Shown here: positions 60,401 to 64,000 of the stretch, one piece after another
Layout: every line of letters begins with the position of its first letter
Position numbering within the stretch: the stretch's first letter is position 1
DNA from: Portunus trituberculatus
Lineage: Eukaryota > Arthropoda > Malacostraca > Decapoda > Portunidae
Assembly (NCBI RefSeq): GCF_017591435.1
Contig: NC_059256.1
Coordinates: 12,757,811-12,821,810 of the forward strand
Reading direction: 5' to 3'
Length of the DNA: 64,000 nt
The notes under the pieces: generated by a model
Databases searched by the model: none
The model's input: only the letters and a program-made list of their open reading frames with translations
Told to the model about the DNA's origin: nothing
Made by a program: the position numbers and the translations under genes

Positions 60401-62949
60401 AAAACACAAAACACACAAAACACACAAAACACACAAAACACACAAAACACATCAAAACACACAAAACACACTACAACACACACACAAAACACATCAAAAC
60501 ACACACAAAACACACAAAACACATCAAAACACACAAAACACAAAAAACACACAAACACACACAAAAACACACAAACACACAAAACACACAAAACACACAA
60601 AAACACACAAAACACACCAAAACACCAAAACACACAAAACACAAAAACACACAAAACACACCAAAACACACAAACACACACAAAACACACAAAAACACAC
60701 CAAAACACACACAAACACCAAAAACACATAAACACATCAAACACACCAAAACATACAAACACATCAAAAACACACCAAACACACATCAAAACACACACAA
60801 CACATCAAAACACACAAAACACACAAAACACACCAAAACACACAAAACACATCAAACACACACAAACACACAAAAACACACAAAACACACAAAACACACA
60901 AAAACACACAAAACACACACAAACACACAAAAACACATCAAAACACACAAAACACACAAAACACATCAAAACACACAAAACACATCAAAACACACAAAAC
61001 ACACAACACTAAAACACACAAAACACAAAACACACCACACAACACACAAACACACAAACAAACACACAAAACACACCAAAACACACAAAAACACACAAAA
61101 CAAAAACACACAAAACACACAAACACACAAAACACACAAAACACACAAAACACATCAAAACACTGCAAAACACACAAAACACAAAAAACACAAACACACA
61201 AAACACACCAAAACACCCCAAAAACACAAAAACACAAAACACAAAACACACAAAACACACAAACACACAAAACACAAAACACACAAACACACAAAACACA
61301 CACACAAAACACACAAAACACACAAACACACAAAACACTTCAAACACACAAACACATCAAAACACACACACAAAACACACAAACACATAAAACACACAAA
61401 ACACACATCAAAAACACACAAAACACACTTAAACACACAAAAACACACCAAAAACACACCAAAACACCCCAACAGAGACAGAGAGAGCTAACTTTTTTAC
61501 ATCAATGTTAAAATTAATGACATTTTGTGTTTTGAGAGTGCATCTGTTTGTCTCTCTCTCTGTGTGTGTTCATACGTTTGTTTTCCCTCCAGCAAGCAGC
61601 CACGGAGGGGGAGGAGAGGCTGCAGAAGGTGGAGGAGGAGAGAAGGAGAGAATTGGAGGAGATAGAAGAACGGTGGAGAGAGAAAGAGAAGAAGATAACG
61701 TTGGAACACGAATTTGAGATGGAGGAATTAAGACAAGAAATCGAGAAGGTTCAAGAGGTAAGGCTGGCTCTCTCTCTCTCTCTCTCTCTCTCTTTGTTTT
61801 TGTGTGTTTTGTGTTTTGTGTTTTGATGTGTTTTGGTGTGTTTTGGGGTATTTTGGGGTGTTTTGGGATGTTTTGTGTGTTTTTTGTTTTGGTGTTTTTT
61901 GTTTTTGTGTTTTGGTGTTTTTGATGTGTTTTGGGGTGTTTTGTGTGTTTGGTGTGTGGTTTGATGTGTTTTTTGTTTTTATGTTTTTTTGAGTGTTTTG
62001 ATGTGTTTTTTGTGTTTTTGATGTTTTGAGTGTTTGTGTGTTGTTTTGAGTGTGTTTTGTGGTGTGTTTTTGTGTCTTGTGTGTTTGTGTTTTGTGTTGT
62101 TTGTGTGTTTTGAGTGTGTTGACTTGTAAAAGTTTGGTGTGTTTTGTGAGCGTTTGTGTTTTGAGGTTTTAGTGTGTTTTAAGTGTTGAGTGGTTTGATG
62201 TTTTGTTTGTGTTTGTGTTGAGTGTAGTGTTTGTTTGGTGAGTGTTGTTTGAAGTTTTGATGTGTTGGAGATGTTTGATTATGTTAGTGTGTTTTCATGT
62301 TTTGTGTATTTTATTGTGAGGTGTTGTGTTATTTAAGTGTCTTTGGTGTCTCAGTGTTTGTCTTTGTGTGTTTACAGTGTGTTTATGTTGTTGGGTGTGT
62401 GTTGGTGTGTTGTGTTTTGTGATGTTTTGTTTATGTTGTGTTCTGTGTTTGGGATGTGTTTATGAGGTGTTTGATGTGTTTTGTGTGTTTTGTGTGTTTT
62501 GATGTTTATGTGTTGTGGTAGTTTTGAGTGTGATTGGTGTGTTTAATGTTTTGATGTTGTTTGGTGTTCTGTGTGTTTGTGTTTGAGTGTGGTGTTTGGT
62601 GTGTGAGTTTGATGTGTTTTGTTGAAGTTTGACTGTGTGTTGGTTTTGATGTCTGTGTGAGTGTGTTTTGTGTTTATTTGTGGTTTTGAAATCTGGTGTG
62701 TTGTGTTTGATGGTTGTGTTTGGGGTGATTGAGTGTTTTGTTGTTTGTGAGTGTTGTGTGTTGTGTGTGTTTTGTGTGTTGATGTTTGATGTGTTTGAGT
62801 GATGTTTGATGTGTGTGTTTTGATGTGTTGTGTGTTTTGGTGTTTTGGTGTTTGGTTTTGGTGTTTTGGTGTGTGTTGTGTATGTGTTTGGTGTGTTTTG
62901 TGTTTTGGATGTTTGATGTGTTTTGGGGTGTTTTGATGTGTTTGGGGTG

Positions 62950-63021
<72 letters not shown>

Positions 63022-63349
63022 TAAATATATCTTTCAATTATTTTAAACGAATTTTATCTGTGACATTAATTTTTGTGCAATATTTTAATTTAATCCTCCT
63101 CCTCCTCCTTCTCCTCCTCCTCCTCCTCCTCCTCCTCCTCCTCCTCCTCCTCCTCCTCCTCCTCCTCCTTCCTCCTCCTCCTCCTCCTTCTCCACAGACC
63201 CTGGTAGCCGGCCTGGAGGAGAAAGTGGAGGAGAAACTGAGGGAAAGACTTCAGGACGAGAAAGAAAGAATTGTCAAGATTTTAGAGACAAGTTTTGTCG
63301 AGAGGGAGAGAAACGCACTGGAAACGTTGAAGACTGAGATGACGGAGAG
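18192..63349 (+). CDS. RB1CC1: RB1CC1/FIP200-type autophagy scaffold, partial: 5' and coiled-coil exons present, middle exons not found, 3' end outside the window
   Basis: RB1CC1 (FIP200, the Atg11/Atg17-like scaffold of the ULK1/Atg1 complex) has an N-terminal ubiquitin-like domain, a helical dimer region, a linker, a long coiled coil and a C-terminal claw domain. Coding exons found: 18337-18404, 18719-18776, 22712-22876, 51601-51755, 53121-53219, 54507-54581, 57160-57360, 61593-61757 and 63198-63349. Identification rests on the first three: VDTGTMLTFEMNLALE, then VEVLKGAIHNAV, then RVCHYSAGTDTSPIFLFSK, which match the ubiquitin-like domain of animal RB1CC1 in order. The last six exons are phase 0 at every internal junction and encode Glu/Arg/Lys-rich coiled coil. 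The helical region of several hundred residues should lie between 22877 and 51600, but that interval is satellites and doubtful sequence. The claw domain would be to the right of the window. Linking the two halves into one gene is inference from strand, phase and coiled-coil character. The introns contain nearly all satellites in the window. Confidence 0.85.
18411..18600 (+). repeat. (GA)n then (TC)n tracts in RB1CC1 intron
   Basis: GA runs at 18414-18474 and 18480-18508, then a TC run at 18528-18600. These are mutually complementary and also complementary to the TC run upstream of the exon. The long Glu/Arg and Ser/Leu open frames on both strands here are repeat translations. Confidence 0.95.
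18656..18693 (+). repeat. (AAT)n microsatellite before RB1CC1 exon 2
   Basis: Perfect AAT run located 25 bp before the exon 2 acceptor. Confidence 0.9.
18719..18776 (+). CDS. RB1CC1: RB1CC1 exon 2 (ubiquitin-like domain, residues 23-42)
   Basis: Bounded by a TGTTGCAG acceptor and a GTAAGT donor. The one leading base completes Ser from the split codon, then VEVLKGAIHNAVRVPPEKQ follows, ending in phase 0. The second half of the ubiquitin-like helix is expected here in RB1CC1. Confidence 0.88.
18777..19024. other. RB1CC1 intron 2, left part, with a diverged MITE left end
   Basis: From about 18942 the words AACCGTTTGAGTATCATGG resemble the left inverted repeat of the TTAA MITE and run into the 92-bp array. 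Otherwise nothing recognised. Confidence 0.45.
19025..20932 (+). repeat. 92-bp satellite array derived from the internal part of the TTAA MITE, about 20 copies
   Basis: Unit TTAAAATAGTGAAGACTGTG, then GCCATTAATCTTCTGACCTC, ATAGACCCTTGCTAATGTCA, ATAAAATGGTCTAATGGTAC and ACAAATCTCAG. It matches the 121-bp units at 8507-8990 but lacks their AAGGTAAAAATGCGTCCCAG and TIR part. The unit has subtypes (CGTACAC or GGTACAC or GGTGCAC; CTGCCC or CTGACC). Confidence 0.95.
21020..21460 (-). pseudogene. LINE reverse-transcriptase C-terminal fragment (left flank of the nested satellite)
   Basis: The minus strand encodes EGMTYEERLKAMDLPTLEQR in pieces, then a (TC)n-expanded gap, then WIMRN/DNEKLILREEYDTRSTRS and HSKKLRY, a series typical of the end of L2/CR1/Jockey-like LINE ORF2 proteins. 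The copy is 5'-truncated and continues on the other side of the satellite at 21963-22150. Homologous fragments lie at 57472-57745 and 63520-63785. Confidence 0.7.
21455..21958 (+). repeat. 103-bp satellite array nested in a LINE, copy 1
   Basis: About five units of GTTCTAGAGGCAGAGTGACA, ACATTTCTGCATTATTAACA, GGAGAAACACTCTTTTGAAA, GGCTCTAGTTGAAGTAATAA and GGGTTTTTAAGAGTGTTTTT GTG. It is bounded on both sides by the same LINE phrase (TATGTCATCCCTTCAAATTC TGG, at about 21419 and 21978). Confidence 0.95.
21963..22150 (-). pseudogene. LINE reverse-transcriptase fragment (right flank of the nested satellite)
   Basis: On the minus strand this gives FHYMGKEMMKKLISRIV and then DYAGVVW-like and LERLQKGYKNG phrases, the part of a LINE reverse transcriptase just N-terminal to the fragment at 21020-21460. 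The two fragments overlap by about 45 bp around GMTYEER. Confidence 0.7.
22165..22668 (+). repeat. 31-bp satellite A array
   Basis: About 16 units with variants such as AATACCCTTAAAACATGCC. It ends 40 bp before RB1CC1 exon 3, followed by a short (CTA)n at 22672-22698. Confidence 0.95.
22712..22876 (+). CDS. RB1CC1: RB1CC1 exon 3 (end of ubiquitin-like domain, residues 43-97)
   Basis: Acceptor TATTTCCAG, donor GTGAGT, 165 nt, phase 0 at both ends. It encodes VLLASGGETLDSCQRVCHYS followed by AGTDTSPIFLFSK, the most conserved block of RB1CC1, then a Pro/Ser-rich segment (AAPPTPSVKPGSDGDLR). Confidence 0.92.
22900..24765 (+). repeat. 187-200-bp purine-rich satellite array with two alternating unit types
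   Basis: About nine units starting CTATTTTAACTATGA or CTATCAAGGAAGG, with GGAGGTAGGATAGTCACAAT, GGAAACATGGAGGAAGGTCT and CTTGTGGAGGGAGATATGGA. Units end in one of two ways: AACAGAGAGTGATGGAGAG...ATAGTCTAATG, or ATTTGGAGGGTGTGTAGAG...GACTATCATAG. It starts 20 bp after the exon 3 donor. Short minus-strand open frames are repeat translations. Confidence 0.95.
24766..25010 (+). repeat. Purine-rich tract and (GT)n
   Basis: GGAGGAA/GAGGAAG-rich sequence at 24766-24925 follows the satellite, then a perfect (GT)n at 24959-25008. Confidence 0.9.
25035..26416 (+). repeat. 31-bp satellite A array
   Basis: About 44 units; the middle (25380-25920) is nearly homogeneous and the edges are diverged. It stops abruptly at 26416 where the first 6,549-bp duplicate begins. 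Confidence 0.95.
26417..32965 (+). repeat. 6,549-bp exact direct duplicate, copy 1
   Basis: Identical base for base, as far as I can follow the lines, to 42896-49444 at a constant offset of 16,479. This includes the A18 run (27133-27150), the (GT)n at 30092 and the (GA)n/(CT)n pair at 31217-31332. It contains no exon I recognise, no open frame above about 120 codons, no SINE and no satellite; about half of it has none of the microsatellites that fill the rest of the window. The junctions are sharp: satellite A on the left, unmatched sequence on the right. An assembly artefact is as likely as a real duplication. Confidence 0.95.
32966..34134. other. Unassigned stretch with a (CT)n run
   Basis: No recognisable gene or repeat except (CT)n at 33299-33340. 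One word block near 33790-33810 (TACTATCCTACCTCCCTG) is the reverse complement of the purine satellite phrase GGAGGTAGGATAGT. It lies between duplicate copy 1 and a corrupted satellite array. Confidence 0.5.
34135..35866 (+). repeat. 31-bp satellite A, heavily corrupted array
   Basis: Units of satellite A are recognisable but most have lost bases, typically CATGCCAAACTG to CATGAAACTG and AATGCCCTCAAAA to ATGTCAAA. The loss is dominated by small deletions, unlike the point changes in the other four arrays, which suggests poor consensus sequence. It is positionally equivalent to the clean array at 49445-51425. Confidence 0.9.
35879..36112 (+). repeat. (CT)n, (GA)n, (GTA)n and (CT)n tracts
   Basis: CT runs at 35879-35918 and 36041-36111, with a short GA run at 35958-35978 and GTA at 35987-36008 between them. 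Confidence 0.95.
36236..36347 (+). pseudogene. Corrupted copy of the RB1CC1 linker exon at 51601
   Basis: It follows the same upstream phrase as the real exon (ACTACTGAATTTTGTTTAA, GAAGATATTTTTCCTTTTAG) and has the GAA/GGA-rich run and TTGGTCAGCTGTCAG...GATTTTCTTG. The GC-rich Pro-coding part of the real exon is missing and the frame is lost. It lies at the position expected if 26417-42895 were a duplicate of 42896 onward. Confidence 0.7.
36415..37440 (+). repeat. 187-200-bp purine satellite array, copy 2
   Basis: Five to six units close to those at 51805-53075 (GGAGAGAAGGTGGAGGAAAC, GGAGGAGAAATGTGGAGGTA). Variation is dominated by small deletions. Confidence 0.9.
37440..37585 (+). pseudogene. 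Corrupted copy of the RB1CC1 coiled-coil exon at 53121
   Basis: The phrases GGAAGGACACACT, CAGGTTGAGCTGAGCGG, GAGAGTTGAAGTAGACAGG and CTGAAAGACAGA follow in the same order as at 53040-53219. Several segments of the true exon (the CTCAGCCAGCTCGG part and the donor region) are lost or scrambled, and no donor remains. Not a functional exon as written. Confidence 0.75.
37590..38235 (+). repeat. 20-bp satellite array, about 32 copies
   Basis: Unit GGGAGGCACTGGGAGAGGCT with a few G/T and G/A changes. It lacks stop codons in several frames on both strands, which creates open frames of up to 282 codons with a 20-residue period. It is equivalent to the array at 53266-54410. Confidence 0.95.
38236..42895. 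other. Mosaic stretch with scattered satellite words, no gene recognised
   Basis: Short fragments of the purine satellite occur isolated in otherwise unmatched sequence: CTCCAATTTTGACTATCC (38286, reverse), CATATCTCCCTCCACAAG (38489, reverse), GACTTGTGGAGGGAGATATG (41490), GGAGGTAGGATAGTCAAAAT (41692), GAGGGAGATATGGAGGAACC (41812) and GGTAACTTGTGG (42200). I find no SINE, LINE, satellite array or exon. The pattern is unlike natural decay, in which words would stay in order; it suggests a faulty consensus. Confidence 0.6.
42896..49444 (+). repeat. 6,549-bp exact direct duplicate, copy 2
   Basis: Identical to 26417-32965. The left neighbour differs (mosaic stretch) and the right neighbour is a clean satellite A array instead of unmatched sequence. 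No gene recognised inside. Confidence 0.95.
49445..51426 (+). repeat. 31-bp satellite A array, homogeneous
   Basis: About 64 units of TGCCAAACTGTCTTAAAATG + CCCTCAAAACA, with mainly one-base losses in the A and C runs. It is the largest and most homogeneous of the five arrays. Confidence 0.95.
51454..51545 (+). other. Possible RB1CC1 exon remnant, Ser/Pro-rich then (CAC)n
   Basis: After a perfect polypyrimidine tract and AG (51452-51453), one frame reads TYAPPHSPSSSPLTMA and then runs into poly-His from a (CAC)n expansion, ending at TGA in CACTACTGA. The first 17 residues look like the Ser/Pro linker of RB1CC1 proteins, but no donor is present. Either the CAC expansion has destroyed the donor or this is chance. 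Confidence 0.25.
51601..51755 (+). CDS. RB1CC1: RB1CC1 linker exon (poly-Glu, poly-Gly, Pro-rich)
   Basis: Acceptor TTCCTTTTAG, two bases completing a previous codon, then AKKKEEEEEE, a poly-Gly run, SVALPPPPPAIQPQPLIGQL and SANQEADFLALQ, with a GTACTG donor in phase 0. The frame is open only in this reading, and the last codons have mixed, non-repeat codon use. It joins in phase to the exon at 53121. Human RB1CC1 also has a Pro/Ser linker before its coiled coil. GAA/GGA microsatellites inside the exon encode the homopolymer runs. Confidence 0.6.
51805..53075 (+). repeat. 187-200-bp purine satellite array, copy 3
   Basis: About six to seven units with GGAGAGAAGGTGG(T/A)GGA, GGAGGTAACTTGTGGAGGGA and TTTTCAGTTGAGACTATCAT. 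It fills the intron between the linker exon and the coiled-coil exon at 53121. Confidence 0.95.
53121..53219 (+). CDS. RB1CC1: RB1CC1 coiled-coil exon (33 residues)
   Basis: Acceptor CTCTCTTTCCAG, donor GTAAGT, 99 nt, phase 0 at both ends. It encodes VELSGARVEVDRLKDRLSQL and then GDLKGQVIALREK, a heptad-type amphipathic pattern. A corrupted duplicate lies at 37440-37585. Confidence 0.85.
53266..54410 (+). repeat. 20-bp satellite array, about 57 copies
   Basis: Unit GGGAGGCACTGGGAGAGGCT, variants with TGCACT and CTGAGAG. Open frames of 296-379 codons on the minus strand are periodic translations of this array and not genes. It lies in an RB1CC1 intron. Confidence 0.95.
54435..54502 (+). repeat. 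(CT)n tract before RB1CC1 exon 54507
   Basis: Perfect CT run that also serves as the polypyrimidine tract of the next acceptor (TCACAG). It is complementary to the (GA)n tract at 54586-54622 after the exon. Confidence 0.95.
54507..54581 (+). CDS. RB1CC1: RB1CC1 coiled-coil exon (25 residues)
   Basis: Acceptor CTCTCACAG, donor GTGAGA, 75 nt, phase 0 at both ends, encoding VKVDGSSYLSYVSEVSSSIM and ELIFK. It is flanked directly by (CT)n and (GA)n. Confidence 0.8.
54586..54622 (+). repeat. (GA)n tract after RB1CC1 exon 54507
   Basis: Perfect GA run beginning within the donor site context. Confidence 0.95.
54623..57120 (+). repeat. 31-bp satellite B array, about 80 copies in alternating blocks of two variants
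   Basis: Unit TCAAGGGTGTAGTGGAAGTT followed by ATTGGTGTTTT (variant 1) or AATGGCATTTTT (variant 2). Variant 1 dominates 54623-55360 and 56220-56745; variant 2 dominates 55360-56220 and 56745-57120. Overlapping open frames on both strands are repeat translations. Confidence 0.95.
57160..57360 (+). CDS. RB1CC1: RB1CC1 coiled-coil exon (67 residues, acidic run)
   Basis: Acceptor AATTTTGTAG, donor GTTTGT, 201 nt, phase 0 at both ends. It starts IQEEKK, then a Glu/Asp run encoded by GAA/GAG/GAC repeats, then KRRLQERLSDTCKMADIYKG and QLEDAQRENEIYMEQLKRLE with a clear heptad pattern. Confidence 0.85.
57361..57412 (+). repeat. (GT)n at the start of the intron
   Basis: GT-rich run starting at the donor itself (CAG|GTTTGTGTGCGTGTG). 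Confidence 0.9.
57472..57745 (-). pseudogene. LINE reverse-transcriptase C-terminal fragment, copy 2
   Basis: Near-identical to 21180-21455 (TTCTTACTATGCGATCTTGT, TTTCTCATTATCCACTTGGT), including a (TC)n-expanded gap at 57651-57668. It is followed directly by the 103-bp satellite. Confidence 0.75.
57750..59555 (+). repeat. 103-bp satellite array nested in a LINE, copy 2
   Basis: About 18 units of 100-103 bp, differing by T-run lengths and GCATTATT/ACATTATT. It is bounded on both sides by LINE sequence that repeats the TATGTCATCCCTTCAAATTC phrase (about 57717 and 59587). Confidence 0.95.
59562..59745 (-). pseudogene. LINE reverse-transcriptase fragment, right flank of array copy 2
   Basis: Matches 21963-22150 almost throughout and then diverges at the CTCCAATAT point, so the two composites share the same right-hand LINE segment. 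Confidence 0.75.
59850..61470 (+). repeat. AC-rich array of ACACAAAACAC and ACATCAAAACACAC units
   Basis: About 1.6 kb of short units ACACAAAAC, ACACATCAAAAC and ACACACCAAAAC. It is the reverse complement in style of the GT-rich array at 61795-62950 on the other side of the exon at 61593. Poly Cys/Val/Phe open frames on the minus strand are repeat translations. Confidence 0.95.
61593..61757 (+). CDS. RB1CC1: RB1CC1 coiled-coil exon (55 residues)
   Basis: Acceptor TTTTCCCTCCAG, donor GTAAGG, 165 nt, phase 0 at both ends. It encodes QAATEGEERLQKVEEERRRE, LEEIEERWREKEKKITLEHE and FEMEELRQEIEKVQE, a strong continuous coiled coil. Confidence 0.87.
61795..62952 (+). repeat. GT-rich array (TGTGTTTTG units), complementary to the AC-rich array
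   Basis: Units GTGTGTTTTG, GATGTGTTTTG and GGTGTGTTTTG, increasingly degraded from 62030 to 62800 by small deletions and then clean again near 62815-62950. Preceded by (CT)n at 61770-61792. Confidence 0.95.
62953..63013 (+). repeat. (TC)n microsatellite
   Basis: Perfect TC run after the GT-rich array. Confidence 0.95.
63095..63196 (+). repeat. (CTC)n tract forming the polypyrimidine tract of the last exon
   Basis: CTC/CTT repeats run straight into the CTTCTCCACAG acceptor of the exon at 63198. Confidence 0.95.
63198..63349 (+). CDS. RB1CC1: RB1CC1 coiled-coil exon (50 residues and a split codon)
   Basis: Acceptor CTCCACAG, donor GTGAGT, 152 nt. It encodes TLVAGLEEKVEEKLRERLQD, EKERIVKILETSFVERERNA and LETLKTEMTE, ending in phase 2 so that coding continues to the right of the window. 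Confidence 0.87.

Positions 63350-63350
<1 letters not shown>

Positions 63351-63392
<42 letters not shown>
63351..63392 (+). repeat. (GT)n at the start of the last visible intron
   Basis: Perfect GT run beginning at the donor, as after the exon at 57160. Confidence 0.9.
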
Positions 63393-63394
<2 letters not shown>

Positions 63395-63499
63395 GTAGTT
63401 TTCCAAGGCCTGCGGTTGACGTTTCTGTGGCCCAATCTCCAAATCTACACTTACACAATCTTACGTTCAAACTGTGCACTCTCTGACGCTACGTACTCA

Positions 63500-63785
63500 C
63501 TCCAACTGGTCCGCGTCCCAATAATCTCTGCGGGAAACTCAATTTTTTAATATCTCTGGGACATCTTCCGTACCTGAGCTTCTTACTATGCGATCTTGAG
63601 CTTCTAGTGTCATATTCTTCTCTCGGGATCAGTTTCTCATTATCCACTTGGTCCAGTCCGTTGGTCCACTCAGAAGTGTACCAGATCCCTCTCTATCTCT
63701 CTCTCTCTCTTCTCTGTTCCAGCGTTGGTAGATCCATAGCCTTTAGTCTCTCCTCGTATGTCATCCCTTCAAATTCTGGGGCCAT
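63500..63785 (-). pseudogene. LINE reverse-transcriptase C-terminal fragment, copy 3
   Basis: Third copy of the fragment seen at 21180 and 57472, again with a TC-rich gap (63691-63710) and again followed directly by the 103-bp satellite. Confidence 0.75.
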
Positions 63786-63789
63786 TCTT

Positions 63790-64000
63790 GTGTTTTTGTG
63801 GTTCTAGAGGCAGAGTGACAACATTTCTGCATTATTAACAGGAGAAACACTCTTTTGAAAGGCTCTAGTTGAAGTAATAAGGGTTTTTAAGAGTGTTTTT
63901 GTGGTTCTAGAGGCAGCGTGACAACATTTCTGCATTATTAACAGGAGAAACACTCTTTTGAAAGGCTCTAGTTGAAGTAATAAGGGTTTTAAGAGTGTTT
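63790..64000 (+). repeat. 103-bp satellite array nested in a LINE, copy 3 (runs off the window)
   Basis: Two units are visible with the same junction (GGCCATTCTTGTGTTTTTGT then GGTTCTAGAGGCAG) as in the other two composites. Confidence 0.95.

Noticed and set aside
59919..61472. Cys/Val/Phe-rich minus-strand frames that look like a repeat membrane protein
   Set aside because: Pure translation of the AC-rich array; no start, stop or splice pattern and a mirror array exists at 61795-62950.

Overview
The window reads as nuclear DNA of an arthropod, most likely a decapod crustacean. Support: genes split by GT-AG introns, extreme density of (CA)n, (TC)n and (TTA)n microsatellites, tRNA-derived SINEs, degenerate non-LTR retrotransposons, a short run of the arthropod telomere word TTAGG, and crustacean-like repeat families. 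The decapod assignment is inference. Most open frames in the window are microsatellite or satellite translations; I could assemble three real genes by following splice sites and reading phase.

Region by region. (1) 1-460: remnant of an LTR-retrotransposon gag-pol. (2) 611-4103, plus strand: a five-exon gene for a RING-finger, coiled-coil, cyclophilin-like protein, with one extra A in an A9 run that breaks the frame. (3) 4130-6175: microsatellites and two SINE families. (4) 9803-6376, minus strand: a small three-exon gene for a secreted Ser/Gly/Tyr-rich protein, too short and too split to show as an ORF; its intron 1 holds a MITE turning into a satellite, and its intron 2 holds a second MITE and a hAT element with an intact 8-bp target duplication and a nested SINE. 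(5) 10.4-18.1 kb: microsatellites, a 24-bp satellite, a dead LINE, and 31-bp and 103-bp satellites. (6) 18192 to beyond the end, plus strand: the autophagy scaffold gene RB1CC1/FIP200. Three 5' exons encode the N-terminal ubiquitin-like domain (18337-22876), and six 3' exons encode the linker and coiled coil (51601-63349, all phase 0). The gene runs off the right edge.

The RB1CC1 introns are inflated by at least seven satellite families: 31-bp A, 31-bp B, 92/121-bp MITE-derived, 103-bp nested in a LINE, about 187-200 bp, 20-bp, and AC-rich/GT-rich arrays.

The stretch 26.4-49.4 kb is suspicious. It contains two base-identical 6,549-bp copies (26417-32965 and 42896-49444) 16,479 bp apart. Between them lies a corrupted copy of the 49.4-54.4 kb region, including damaged copies of two RB1CC1 exons, and then a mosaic in which satellite words float in unrecognisable sequence. 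No exon for the large middle part of RB1CC1 is visible there. I read this as a tandem duplication and/or a serious assembly or consensus error, not as a new mobile system. The most rewarding observations are the hidden secreted-protein gene, the MITE-to-satellite conversion, the satellite nested three times in the same LINE site, and the complementary arrays that flank single RB1CC1 exons.
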